Of a stretch of DNA of 64,000 bases, positions 28,257 through 37,466 are shown in pieces. Under the pieces are notes generated by a model. It was not told the DNA's origin. It was given only the letters and a program-made list of their open reading frames with translations, and did not search any database. Source of the stretch: Bog-473 sp963751335 (GTDB lineage: Bacteria > Actinomycetota > Acidimicrobiia > Acidimicrobiales > RAAP-2); assembly GCA_963751335.1 (NCBI GenBank), contig CAVVUB010000001.1, positions 496,001 to 560,000 on the forward strand, in the 5' to 3' direction. The position numbers and the translations under genes are program-made. Every line of letters begins with the position of its first letter. The first letter of the stretch is position 1.

Positions 28257-29519
28257 TCAAGCCGGCGCGCCGGTCTCGGCGAGGCGTCGTTCGAGGTAGC
28301 GGCGCTCGGCGTCCGTGCCCGCCAGGTCGTGGGCCTGGCGGTAGGCCCGGGCCGCCTCCTCCGGGCGCCCGAGCCGGCGCAGCATGTCGGCCCGGGCCGC
28401 CGGGAGCAGGTGATACGCACTCAGCTCCCCGTCGGCCTCGATCCGCTCGACCAGGGCCAGACCCGGCTTCGGGACCCTCGCTCAGCGAGACGGCCACAGC
28501 CCGATTGAGGGCGACGACGGCCGACGGTGCCAGGGCGTAGAGCTCGTCATAGAGCCGGGCCACCTCGGCCCAGTCCGTCCCTTCGGCGGCGACGTGAGCG
28601 GACGCGATGGCCGCCTGGACCTGGAAGGGACCGGTGCGGGCCAGGCGCCCGGCGGCGGCCAGACGGACCCGGCCCTCGGCGATCTCGCCGGCGTCGTAGA
28701 GGGACCGGTCCTGGTCGCTCAGCAGGATCAGGTCACCGGCGGCGTCGACCCGGGCCGCACGGCGGGCGTCGTGGAACAGCATGAGCGCAAGCAACCCGAG
28801 GGCCTCGGGCTCGTCGGGCATCAACGTGCAGAGGGTGCGGCCCAAGCGGATGGCCTCGTCGCTGAGCGACCGCCGCACCAGGTCGCTGCCCGAGCTGGCC
28901 GTGTACCCCTCGTTGAAGAGCAGATAGATGACGGCCAGCACCGCCGCGGTGCGCTCGAGCAGCTGGTGGGCGGGCGGGACGACGAAGGGGATGCCGGCGT
29001 TGCGGATCTTGCGCTTGGCCCGGACGAGCCGTTGGGCCATGGTCGGTTCGGGAACGAGGAAGGCGCGGGCGATCTCGGCCGTCGTCATGCCGACCAGCGT
29101 GCGCAAGGTCAGCGCGACACGTGCCTCGAAGGCCAACGCGGGATGGCAGCAGGTGAAGATGAGGCGGAGGCGATCGTCGGGGACCTCCTCGGTCCCGTCG
29201 CCATCGGCCGCCGCTGACTCGTCCCCGGCGCGGATCGGCCTGCAGCACGGCTACCTCTCGCTCCTTGGACGGCGCCGACCCGGTCCCGGCGCAGCCGATC
29301 GAAGGCCCGGTTCCGGGCCACCGTCGTGAGCCAGGCGCCGGGGCGCCGCGGGACGCCGTCGCCGGACCAGCGCTCCAGCGCGGTGGCGAAGGCATCCTGC
29401 GCGCACTCCTCGGCCAGGTCCCAGTCGCCGGTAAGGCGGACCAGGGTGGCCACGACCCGTCCCCACTCAGCGTGGAAGGCGTCGGCCACGGCGGCCTCGA
29501 CCTCGGCACGAGCCGTCAC
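28257..29519 (-). CDS. ECF42-type sigma factor with C-terminal TPR-like extension (several frameshifts)
   Basis: About 419 residues. Sigma-2 region AEWGRVVATLVRLTGDWDLAEECAQDAFATALERW, PRRPGAWLTTVARNRAFDRLRRDR; sigma-4 region CHPALAFEARVALTLRTLVGMTTAEIARAFLVPEPTMAQRLVRAKRKI; then a long extension (VIYLLFNEGYTASSGSDLVRRSLSDEAIRLGRTLC, AHVAAEGTDWAEVARLYDEL, LGRPEEAARAYRQAHDLAGTDAERRYLERRL) as in group ECF42. No anti-sigma factor is nearby, as usual for this group. Shifts near 29265, 29235 and 28455. The start overlaps the stop of the DGPF gene (ATGA), so the two are coupled. Confidence 0.85.
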
Positions 29520-29860
29520 ATCTCCCAGATCGGCCTCACTTCGACGGAGCCCGACTTGGCGCCGGGGATCAGCGCGGCCACCTCGATCGCCTCGTCCAGG
29601 TCCTTGCAGTCCACCAGGAAGTAACCGGCCAGCTGCTCCTTGGACTCGGCGAAGGGACCGTCGGTCGAGAGGACCTCGCCCTCGCGCACCCGCACGGTGG
29701 TGGCGTCAGCGGTCGGGCGCAGGCGCTCGCCGCCCTGGAGGACGCCGCGCTCGGCCGCCGTCTTGACGAACTCGGCGTACTCGGGCGACATCCCCTCGTC
29801 GCCCTCGTTGGCGGTGTTGACGACACTTTCGTCTCCGGCGAGCAACAGCAGGTATCGCAT
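29516..29860 (-). CDS. DGPF/YCII-domain protein, partner of the ECF42 sigma factor
   Basis: 114 residues, intact. MRYLLLLAGDE at the N-terminus, the eponymous DGPF in VLSTDGPFAESKEQLAGYFLVDCKDLDEAIEVAALIPGA, and EVRPIWEM at the end. YCII-related proteins are ferredoxin-like folds; DGPF proteins are the standard genomic partners and targets of ECF42 sigma factors and their biochemical role is not known. AGGAG stands 9 bases before the ATG. Transcribed first, with the sigma factor following by a 4-base overlap. Confidence 0.9.
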   Translation of the reverse strand: MRYLLLLAGDESVVNTANEGDEGMSPEYAEFVKTAAERGVLQGGERLRPTADATTVRVREGEVLSTDGPFAESKEQLAGYFLVDCKDLDEAIEVAALIPGAKSGSVEVRPIWEM

Positions 29861-29901
29861 GATGGGTTCTCCTCTTCTTCGGGGGTTGTTGGTGCCCGCA
29901 C

Positions 29902-29928
29902 GACGAACAGCATTGCCCCAGATCGACA
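29902..29928 (-). promoter_or_regulatory. Putative ECF42-dependent promoter
   Basis: On the minus strand TGTCGA (29928-29923), a 17-base spacer and CGTC (29905-29902), about 40 bases before the DGPF start. This matches the TGTCGA ... CGA/TC promoter type I recall for ECF42 in Streptomyces and predicts autoregulation of the pair. Confidence 0.6.
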
Positions 29929-30027
29929 GCCGCCCTCAGAATTTCTCCGCTCATTGTCGGTCCTGGTACCGCCGTTCGCTCGAACGGCGCCGGGGCGACC
30001 CCCGCATGGAGGGCCTCCCCGCTGCCC

Positions 30028-30033
30028 TACGAT
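30028..30033 (+). promoter_or_regulatory. -10 box (TACGAT) for leaderless methyltransferase mRNA
   Basis: TACGAT ends 8 bases before ATG 30042. Confidence 0.4.
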
Positions 30034-30041
30034 CGCCCGCC

Positions 30042-31342
30042 ATGAGGAGCCGGGGCCGGCCCGAGGTCGCGGAGGCGGCGGCCGGGGACGAGCTGGAGCT
30101 CCTGGTCGGCGCGGTGGCGACCGGCGGCGGCTGCGTGGCCCGGGCGCCGGACGGGCGGGTCGTCTTCGTCCGGCACACGCTGCCCGGTGAGCGGGTCCGG
30201 GCCCGGGTGACCGAGATCAGCCGCTCCTACCTGCGGGCAGATGCCGTGGCCATCGTGGAGGCCGCGGCCGACCGGGTCGACCCCCCGTGCCCGCACGCCG
30301 GGCCGGGCCGCTGTGGTGGCTGCGACTACCAGCACATCGCGCTCGGAACCCAGCGCCGGCTCAAGGCGGCGCGGGTCGAGGAACAGCTGGCCCGGGTGGC
30401 CGGCCTGGAGCGTCAGGTGGTGGTCGAGGAGGTCGCCGGGGACGCCGCGGGCCTCGGCTGGCGCAGCCGGGTGCGGGTGGCGGTGGGTCGGGGTGGCCAG
30501 GTCGGGTTCCGGCGCCACCGCTCCCACGAGCTCGAGCACGTCGATCACTGCCCCGTGGCCACCCCCGCCGTCGAGGCCACGGGCGCGCTCACTTCGTCGT
30601 GGCCGGGGGCGTCGGAGCTCGAGGTGGTCACGGGCGCGTCGCCGGGTGGCGGCGATCGAGTCACTCGTCGTCGTCGCCCCGCACGGGCGTGCGTCACCCC
30701 GTATTCCGGCCCTCCCGGCCGACGTCGGCCTGGTGCTCCGCCGCCGTGTCCAGCATGAGCCCGGCGCAGTGCACGTCGCGGTGCACGACCACGTCTTCCG
30801 TGTCACGGCCGGCGTCTTCTGGCAGGTCCACGTCGGCGCGGCCGAGGCGCTCCTCGACGCGGTCCTCGACGTCATCGCACCCCGTCCCGATGAGCACGTC
30901 GTCGACCTCTATGCCGGGGCCGGGCTGTTCTCGGTCCCCCTGGCGGCGGCGGTCGGGCCGAACGGGTCAGTGTTGGCCGTCGAACGTGATCAGGCGGCCT
31001 GCGCGGACGCCCGCCACAACGGCGCTTCGCTACCGGGGCTCCGGGTCCTGCAGGCGGCGGTGACGGCCGAGCTCGTCGCCACGCAGATCGGCACGCCCCG
31101 GGTGATCGTGCTCGACCCGGCCCGCCAGGGCGCCGGCTACCGACGTGACCAGGGCCCTGGCCGAGCACCACGCCGCCACCGCGCGCCTGCTCGTCTACGT
31201 CGCCTGCGACCCGGCCTCCTTCGCCCGCGACGCCGGTGTCCTCTCCGGCGCCGGATGGCGCCTCGACACCCTGCGCGCCTTCGACATCTTCCCCATGACC
31301 GAACACGTCGAGCTGGTGGCCGCCTTCACCCCGCCGGCCTGA
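30042..31342 (+). CDS. TrmA/RumA-type RNA (uracil-C5) methyltransferase, two frameshifts
   Basis: About 432 residues. N-terminal TRAM-like beta barrel (LLVGAVATGGGCVARAPDGRVVFVRHTLPGE), Fe-S type cysteine cluster CPHAGPGRCGGCDYQ, SAM motif VVDLYAGAGLFSVPLA, VLDPARQGAG, and the catalytic Cys loop YVACDPASFARD (relatives usually have SCNP). Shifts near 30655 and 31140. Methylates uracil C5 in tRNA or 23S rRNA; the exact target is not decidable. The N-to-D change in the catalytic loop is seen in some actinobacterial homologues, as far as I recall. Convergent with the CDF gene 30 bases on. Confidence 0.85.
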
Positions 31343-31372
31343 CGCGCCAGGCCGGAAAGCCGTCACCCACGA

Positions 31373-32356
31373 TCACGGGTGGCCTCCCAGCTCGTGCTCG
31401 ATGTGCTCCGCCGTCTCGAACTGCAGCGTCGAGTGAGCCACGTCGAAGTGGCCGGCCAGGCAGTCCTGGAGATGATCGAGCACGCGCCCGGCCTGGCCGG
31501 TGTTGAGGCACTCGTCGGTCACCACGACGTGCGCCGTGAGGATGGGAAGCGACGAGGTCAGGGTCCAGGCGTGCAGGTCGTGAACCGACTGCACCTCGGG
31601 GAGCTCCAGAAGGTGCTGGCGTACCTCTTCGAGATCGATGTCGTCGGGCGTCGCTTCGAGGAGGATGCGGAGCGCAGGCCGGAGGAGCTGGACTGCGGCC
31701 TTGAGCATGAGGACGACGACGACCAACGAGGCGATGGCGTCAGCCCGCTCGAACCCGCTGGTCACGATGACGATGCCGGCGATCACCGTGCCGATGAAAC
31801 CGTAGAGGTCGGTGAGGATGTGCCGGTAGGCGCCCTCCACGTTCAACGACTCCCGGTTGGCCCGCGACATGACCATCGTGGCCAGCAGGTTGACCGCCAC
31901 CCCCACCGAGGCGACGACGATGAGGACGGCTCCGTCGACGGGCGAGGGGTTGAGGAGGCGGACGATCGCCTCGAACGTCACCAACGCGGCCACCACCACC
32001 AGCGAGATCCCGTTGAACGTCGCCGCCAGGATCTCCGCCCGCTTGAGGCCGTAGGTGTGCGACCCGGTCTCGGGGCGTGCCGCCAGGCGCAAGGCCACCA
32101 GCGAGCCGACGATGGCGCCGACGTCGATGAGCATGTGGCCGGCGTCGGCCAGGAGGGCCAGGGAGTTGGAGTAGATGGCCGACCCCACCTCGAAGGCCAT
32201 GAAGGCCACGAGCAGAGCCAGCGCGCCGCTCAGGGCACGACGGTCGGTCTCCGCTCTTGCCCCGTGCCCATGGGCGTGCCCCGCACCGTGCTCGTGCTCG
32301 TGCTCGTGGCCGTCCTCGTGCTCGTGCTCGTGGCCGGCAACGCCGTGATCAGTCAT
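31373..32356 (-). CDS. Cation diffusion facilitator (CDF), CzcD/ZitB-like zinc exporter
   Basis: 327 residues, intact. His-rich N-terminus (HEHEHEDGHEHEHEHGAG region, residues 9-33) for metal sequestering, six membrane segments, metal site A signature ADAGHMLIDVGA in TM2 and HILTDLYG in TM5, and a cytoplasmic C-terminal domain with VHDLHAWTL and HSTLQFE. Exports Zn2+ (possibly Co2+/Cd2+) in exchange for protons. Its start overlaps the ArsR-type regulator by 8 bases, so they form a metal-inducible operon. Confidence 0.93.
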   Translation of the reverse strand: MTDHGVAGHEHEHEDGHEHEHEHGAGHAHGHGARAETDRRALSGALALLVAFMAFEVGSAIYSNSLALLADAGHMLIDVGAIVGSLVALRLAARPETGSHTYGLKRAEILAATFNGISLVVVAALVTFEAIVRLLNPSPVDGAVLIVVASVGVAVNLLATMVMSRANRESLNVEGAYRHILTDLYGFIGTVIAGIVIVTSGFERADAIASLVVVVLMLKAAVQLLRPALRILLEATPDDIDLEEVRQHLLELPEVQSVHDLHAWTLTSSLPILTAHVVVTDECLNTGQAGRVLDHLQDCLAGHFDVAHSTLQFETAEHIEHELGGHP

Positions 32357-32669
32357 CGGTCGTCACGTGGTCGGCGTGCGTCAGCACCTCTTCCACCAGA
32401 CTCCTCACGTGCGCGTCGTCGACCACGTAGTAGATCCGGGTCCCTTCCCGCCGGCTGCGCACGAGGCGGGCCAGGCGCAACTTGGCCAGGTGCTGCGACA
32501 CCGCGGCGGGCTGGGCGCCCACCACGTCGGCCAGCTCGTTGACCGAGTGCTCGCCCTCGAGGAGGGCCCAGATGACCCGGAGCCGGGTCTCGTCGCCCAA
32601 GAGCTTGAGCATCCCGACCGCAGAGCGGAACTCCTCGGAGGCCGGAGCCTTAACTATCTGCGTAGACAC
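32349..32669 (-). CDS. ArsR/SmtB-family metal-sensing repressor
   Basis: 106 residues. Winged HTH: FRSAVGMLKLLGDETRLRVIWALLEGEHSVNELADVVGAQPAAVSQHLAKLRLARLVRSRREGTRIYYVVDDAHVRSLVEEVLTHADH. C-terminal helix alpha5 with D-x-H and late H/D residues (DDAHVRSLVEEVLTHADH) resembles the zinc site of SmtB/CzrA-type sensors, fitting the CDF partner. The GTG start at 32669 lies within a palindrome and 7 bases after a TATTCT box, so the mRNA is probably leaderless and self-repressed. Confidence 0.92.
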   Translation of the reverse strand: MSTQIVKAPASEEFRSAVGMLKLLGDETRLRVIWALLEGEHSVNELADVVGAQPAAVSQHLAKLRLARLVRSRREGTRIYYVVDDAHVRSLVEEVLTHADHVTTDD

Positions 32670-32682
32670 GCAGATAAGAATA
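32656..32682 (-). promoter_or_regulatory. ArsR operator and -10 box
   Basis: Perfect palindrome with 8-base arms ATCTGCGT and ACGCAGAT around 4 bases (32656-32675), spanning the predicted transcription start and the GTG codon. TATTCT (32682-32677, minus strand) is the -10 box. A repressor bound here would block open-complex formation; metal binding would release it. Confidence 0.7.
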
Positions 32683-32731
32683 TCGCAAAGATACTCCCCT
32701 GATCACAGTTCTCTTACACGTTGGGCCCAGC

Positions 32732-33644
32732 ATGACCAACATGGTCTTTGCCCCGACAGCGGCACCCGGACCGGACCTCGACGCTCCGGACGAAGTTCGA
32801 TCTCGTCGATTCACGGGATCTCTTCGGCGACGAGCAAGCCCTCCGGGCCGTCCTGCGCCGAGACGGCTACATCTTCATGCGCGGTCTCCTTTATCCCGAT
32901 TGGGTCGAGGACGTCGGTCGCCACGCCTTCACCGCTCTGCAGGACGCCGGCTGGACCGAACCGGGCGTCGACCCGGTCTACGCGGCGCCCCGACTCCCTG
33001 TCCGGGCCGTTGCCATGCGCGACGCCTTCTCGGACCCGGGCTACCGCGACATCCTGCTCGATCACGGCTTCAACGCCATCCCCTACGACTCGCCCCTCAC
33101 CTGGCTGATGCGCCAGATCATGGGTCCCGACGGCTTCTGCTACCCGTTGAAGGTCCCTCGCGTCGTGTACCCGGCGAGCGTGGTGCCCCGCCACCCCGGC
33201 AACCTCGTGCACAAGGACTTCGCCTCGGTACAGGACATGCTCACCTGCTGGATCCCCCTCCAGCCCGTTCCGATCAGCCTGGGCGGTCTCGCCGTCCAGC
33301 CCGGGAGCCAGACGAGCATCCGCGTCCGCCACCGGCCGCTCGAACGCCTCGAGCGGGGCTGGCGCACCACCGACTACGAGCCGGGGGACGTGCTCATCTT
33401 CCACTGCCTGACCTCGCACGCGGCGTTGCCCAACAGAGAGGAGCGCCTGCGCATCTCGGCCGAGTACCGCTGGCAGATGGCCGACCTGCCCGCACCGCGC
33501 CGGATGGTGCTGGGATCCTCGGGGCAGGAGATTGGATCGCGCCGGTTCCGGGGCACCGACTGGTGGCGCCCGGTTCCTGCGGGCCTCAGCCACTTCGACG
33601 AGTCCGGCGCAGCAGGAATCGGCGCACCGACGCCGTTTCCGTGA
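32732..33644 (+). CDS. Phytanoyl-CoA dioxygenase (PhyH)-family protein, frameshift near N-terminus
   Basis: About 303 residues. Fe(II)/2-oxoglutarate facial triad visible: HKD in NLVHKDFASVQDMLTCW and the distal His in CLTSHAALPN, with Arg in RLRISAEYRW for 2-oxoglutarate. DGYIFMRGLLYPDWV and SLGGLAVQPGSQ are typical of PhyH. The strong frame starts by ~32800; ATG 32732 (MTNMVFAPTAAPGPDLDAPD) reaches it only with one indel near 32795, while ATG 32748 is in frame but gives an unlikely N-terminus. Hydroxylates or halogenates an unknown small molecule or acyl group. Confidence 0.78.
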
Positions 33645-33735
33645 AGTCGTCCCGCCGTCGCGCTTCGTCGACTTCGCCTGAGCCCCAGCTCGAGGTCGGT
33701 GCCCAGACCGGCACCGCCGATCCGGGGGCCCGGCG

Positions 33736-34110
33736 CTACGTCCCGCCGGTGAAGGCCGACACGGTGACCGGTGCCACGTTGCACGGCTGAGAGACCGAGG
33801 CCACGACGGCCAGGGCGACCTGCGGGTGGTTGGCCGGGGCGAAACCGAACACCAGTCCTCGGTCTGTGAATTCGCCTTGTGGTCTGCGCGGTGCCGGTCT
33901 CGACGGCGGCGCACCACCACGAGGGAAACCCCGGCACGGCCTTGGCCAACACCGTCCCGTCCGCGGCGATGATCTCGCCACACGCGTTGCTCGAACGCGT
34001 CGCGGCAACCCGCGGGTTGTTGGACGAGCTCTGCAAGGTCTTGCCCTTCACCGGCTGCAGCGCTCCCCGAAGGCCTTCGTGCCCGCGATCAGATCGGCAA
34101 GCGCTGAGGG
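33736..34110 (-). pseudogene. Remnant of a penicillin-binding transpeptidase C-terminus
   Basis: After one frameshift near 33875 the minus strand reads SWWCAAVETGTAQT then GEFTDRGLVFGFAPANHPQVALAVVASVSQPCNVAPVTVSAFTGGT. This resembles the end of PBP transpeptidase domains (KTGTAQ, then FAPAxxPxVAVAVV), with Glu for the essential Lys. No SxxK or SxN box is found upstream within 300 bases, so the gene lacks most of its catalytic domain. Probably a decaying fragment. The rest of the 630-base gap (33645-34277) holds a short tandem repeat and nothing else I can support. Confidence 0.45.
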
Positions 34111-34146
34111 GAGGGCAATCCCATCCGGCAACGATCGCTCCAGCAC

Positions 34147-34178
34147 AGCACTGGCACAGCACTGGCACAGCACTGGCA
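34147..34178. repeat. 11-bp tandem repeat (AGCACTGGCAC x3)
   Basis: Three consecutive copies, the last one base short, in the gap before the secreted repeat protein. Confidence 0.85.
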
Positions 34179-34328
34179 TAGGCGGGTTCGCGACATACTC
34201 GTTGGACCGATGGAGGCCATTTCCGGTTCGGCACTGTCCGCCTCGAAGCAGTCCTCAGGTGCATCACCACCAGTCCTGTGCGCGCCGTTCCGCGAATCGG
34301 CATTCCCGCCGGAGTCGGTAGCATCAAC

Positions 34329-36611
34329 GTGATCAACGTGACGCGACGCTCACTCACCCGCTACGTGCCGAGCACCGTGGTGGCTGGCGCCGCCGCCCTG
34401 GTCCTGACCACCGTCTTTCCGGCGGCCCTCGTCGCCCAGGCCACCGAGCTGCCCCACGCCGGCAGCTTCGTTGCCACATCCGAATGGACGCAGACGCTCA
34501 ACGACCCGAACCAGCAGATCGCGCTCTCGTCGCCCAACGTGGCCAACCTCGACGGGCAGCCCTCGGTCGTCGTCGGCGACCAGCGTGGTTTGGTCTACGC
34601 CTTCCACCTCGCCGGCGGCGGCTCCCCGTCCGGCTGGCCCTACAACGCCGGCGCGCCGATCAACTCGTCACCATCGGTCGCACCCATCAACGCCAACGGG
34701 CTCGACACCGTGTACATCGGCAGTGGGGACGCCGCCACACCCGCCGCAGGTGGCTATCAGGCCATCAGCCCCGGTGGTGGCGACCAGTGGTTCGTGCAGG
34801 AGACCAACCCGGGAACCGATCCGACGCCGCATTCAGCCGTGGCCGCATCCCTGACGGTCGGGAACTACGCCGGCGGCTTCGGAGTCGAGGCTGGTTCACT
34901 CGGACAGAACACGGACGCACTCAACGCCGCCAACGGAGCCATGCTGGGAGGGTTCCCGTGGTTCTCCGCCGACTCGGTCTTCTCGACCGCCGCCGTCGCC
35001 GACCTCTACGCCGACGGAAACAACGAGATCATCTCCGGTGGGGACTCGTCGGCCGGAGTCGCCTTCGGGCAGACCTACTCCAACGGTGGCCACCTGCGCA
35101 TCATCTCGAGCGCGGGCAACGCCGGCACCTTCAACCCCGCCGGCGGACTCGTCTGCCAGTTCAACACGAACCAGAACATCGACCGCTCCTCCCCTGCCGT
35201 GGGGCAGTTCCTTGCCGGAGGGGGCGTGGGCATCGCCATCGGCGACGGGAGCTTCTACCCGGGCGCCTCGGACTCCCACAAGATCTTCGCCCTCAACACC
35301 AGCTGTGGTCTCGCCTGGAGCGACACGCTGAACGGCGTCACCGCGGACTCCCCCGCCCTGGCCGACGTCTTGGGCAACGGGCAGCTCGACGTGGTGGAGG
35401 GCACGGATGCGAACACCGTCTATGTGCTCAACGGCACCAACGGGGCGCCCGTGTGGTCGGCCACGACGTCGGGTCAGGTCATCGGTTCCCCGGTCACCGC
35501 CGATCTGACCGGAGGCGGCTACCAGGACGTCATCGTCCCCACGACGGGCGGCATCGAGATCTTCGACGGCCGCTCAGGCGCCCCAGTGGCCGTGCTCGGC
35601 ACCAATGACGCGTTCCAGAGCTCGCCCCTCGTCACCGACGACCCCGATGGTCACATCGGCATCACTGGGGCGGGCTACGCAGACATCGGTGGCAACGGGG
35701 TAGGCCTCGTTGAGCACTGGGAGATCGACGACACCGCCGGTTCGGGCTCGAGCGTCAACGAGCCGGGAGCGTGGCCTCAGTTCCACCATGACCCGCAGCT
35801 GAGCGGTAATGCCGGGACTCCGTCGCCCACCGTCGAGGTGCCGTGCAACGCGCCTGCTGGCGGCGCCAACGGGTACATCCTTTCCGCGTCCGACGGCGGG
35901 GTCTTCGACTACGGGAACATCCCGTTCTGCGGATCCACCGGCAGCATCCACCTGGTCAAGCCGGTTGTCGGCACGGCGCTCACCCGAGACGGCGGGGGCT
36001 ACTGGGAGGTGGCCTCCGACGGCGGCTTGTTCTCATTCGGCGACGCCGGCTTCTTCGGCTCCATGGGCGGCAAGCCGTTGAACCAGCCGGTTGTCGGCAT
36101 GGCCGCCACCTCCGACGGCAAGGGGTACTGGGAGGTGGCGGCCGACGGCGGCATCTTCAGCTTCGGCGACGCCGCCTTCTACGGCAGCACCGGCGGCCTA
36201 CGCCTCAACCAGCCCGTTGTCGGCATGGCCGCCACCTCCGACGGCAAGGGGTACTGGGAGGTGGCCGCCGACGGCGGCATTTTCAGCTTCGGCGACGCCT
36301 CGTTTCAGGGTTCGATGGGGGGCCGGCCACTCAACAGGCCGATCGTTGGTATGGCCACCGACTCGCCAACACATGGGTACTGGGAAGTGGCCTCCGACGG
36401 CGGCATCTTCTCCTTCGGCGCTCCGTTCTACGGCTCGACCGGCAGCCTCCGGTTGAACGCTCCGATTGTCGGCATGGAGGCCAACGGCAACGGCTCGGGC
36501 TATCGATTCGCTGCTTCCGACGGCGGCGTCTTCACCTACAACGATCCGTTCTTCGGCTCCATGGGTGGCAAGCCGCTGAACAAGCCGGTCGTGGGCGTGG
36601 CTGGGAGCTGA
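34329..36611 (+). CDS. Secreted FG-GAP/VCBS-like propeller protein with C-terminal 42-residue repeats
   Basis: About 760 residues. Signal peptide (TRRSLTRYVPSTVVAGAAALVLTTVFPAALVAQA). Residues ~60-480 hold repeated blocks such as VANLDGQPSVVVGDQRGLVYAF, ADLYADGNNEIISGGD, LADVLGNGQLDVVEGTD and ADLTGGGYQDVIVPT, FG-GAP/VCBS-type propeller blades with Asp-rich loops. The C-terminal ~240 residues are six ~42-residue repeats of the form GYWEVASDGGIFSFGDA...GS.GG..LN.PVVGMA. These repeats occur on many actinobacterial cell-surface proteins, function unknown, possibly wall or polysaccharide binding. Start GTG 34329 or 34338, just after TAGCAT (34319-34324). No catalytic domain is visible. Confidence 0.8.
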   Translation: MINVTRRSLTRYVPSTVVAGAAALVLTTVFPAALVAQATELPHAGSFVATSEWTQTLNDPNQQIALSSPNVANLDGQPSVVVGDQRGLVYAFHLAGGGSPSGWPYNAGAPINSSPSVAPINANGLDTVYIGSGDAATPAAGGYQAISPGGGDQWFVQETNPGTDPTPHSAVAASLTVGNYAGGFGVEAGSLGQNTDALNAANGAMLGGFPWFSADSVFSTAAVADLYADGNNEIISGGDSSAGVAFGQTYSNGGHLRIISSAGNAGTFNPAGGLVCQFNTNQNIDRSSPAVGQFLAGGGVGIAIGDGSFYPGASDSHKIFALNTSCGLAWSDTLNGVTADSPALADVLGNGQLDVVEGTDANTVYVLNGTNGAPVWSATTSGQVIGSPVTADLTGGGYQDVIVPTTGGIEIFDGRSGAPVAVLGTNDAFQSSPLVTDDPDGHIGITGAGYADIGGNGVGLVEHWEIDDTAGSGSSVNEPGAWPQFHHDPQLSGNAGTPSPTVEVPCNAPAGGANGYILSASDGGVFDYGNIPFCGSTGSIHLVKPVVGTALTRDGGGYWEVASDGGLFSFGDAGFFGSMGGKPLNQPVVGMAATSDGKGYWEVAADGGIFSFGDAAFYGSTGGLRLNQPVVGMAATSDGKGYWEVAADGGIFSFGDASFQGSMGGRPLNRPIVGMATDSPTHGYWEVASDGGIFSFGAPFYGSTGSLRLNAPIVGMEANGNGSGYRFAASDGGVFTYNDPFFGSMGGKPLNKPVVGVAGS
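36081..36332 (+). repeat. Two nearly identical adjacent 126-bp coding repeats
   Basis: Repeats starting at 36081 and 36207 (period 126 = 42 codons) are almost identical over their first ~90 bases, while neighbouring units have diverged. This suggests recent duplication or gene conversion within the array. Confidence 0.8.
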
Positions 36612-36841
36612 GGAACTTGAGCCACTCGGCCGCCGCGTCGGATGAGCCCCTGCCGTATGAGATCAGAGGTGCAGAGCTCCTACTCGACGCTCCAGGCCAG
36701 AATCACCGTCGTTGGGGAGGGAGGCCTCCACCAGGGGTCGAGGACGATGCGGCGATCCGGCACCCAGGAGGTGCCCACGGACCGGACCGGAAGAGGTGGC
36801 ACCACCCGATTCTCTGCCTCGGATGTGCCTGAGACGTAACT

Positions 36842-37418
36842 CATCGCCGAGCGCTTGCGCTTGGAGTACCCCCACGATCCGATGATGCAGGTGAGCCACG
36901 AGACCATCTACCAGTCCCTCTTCGTCCAAGGCCGCGGTGAACTGCGCCGTGAGCTGGCCCGCTGCCTGCGCTCGGGGCGTACGGCGCGACGTCATCAGGG
37001 CCGGGCGGAGAAGCGAGGCAAGAACCCCAACATGGTCATGATCAGCGAGCGGCCCGCCGAGGTCGATGATCGGGCCGTGCCCGGGCACTGGGAAGGTGAT
37101 CTCATCATCGGGGCCGGCGGCAAGTCAGCGGTGGGCACCTTGGTCGAGCGCTCGACCCGCTTCGTGCTGCTCTTGCACCTTCCGGGGGACCACGGGGCCG
37201 AGAGCGTCGAGAGGGCCATGCGCAAGGCCATCATGAAGTTGCCCGACGAGCTCGCCCGCTCCATCACCTGGGATCAGGGTAAAGAGATGGCGGGCCACGT
37301 GGACTTCACCGTGGCCACCGGCATCCCTATCTACTTCTGCGATCCCCACTCGCCTTGGCAACGCGGATCGAACGAGAACACGAACGGACTGCTGCGCCAA
37401 TACATGCCCCCGGGATAA
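36842..37418 (+). mobile_element. IS30-family transposase remnant, truncated at both ends
   Basis: About 190 residues of an IS30-type DDE transposase: RLRLEYPHDPMMQVSHETIYQSLFVQGRGELRREL, GHWEGDLIIG (first Asp), SITWDQGKEMAGH (second Asp), GSNENTNGLLRQYMPPG (Glu). All three catalytic residues are there, but the N-terminal ~170-residue helix-turn-helix part is missing (a TAA at 36839 precedes the similarity) and the last ~45 residues are cut off by a TAA after MPPG. No terminal inverted repeats or target duplication were found. The upstream 36612-36841 stretch shows no gene. Confidence 0.85.
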
Positions 37419-37466
37419 TTCACCGGCCGGGTAAGTTGACTCCATGCCGTGCCATCTGGTCCCAGC

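Noticed and set aside
27241..29136. A long minus-strand frame that looks like a sigma factor-SDR fusion
   Set aside because: It joins the sigma-4 part to the SDR only because each gene has a frameshift. The true sigma stop (28257) and SDR start (28164) are visible in the proper frames.
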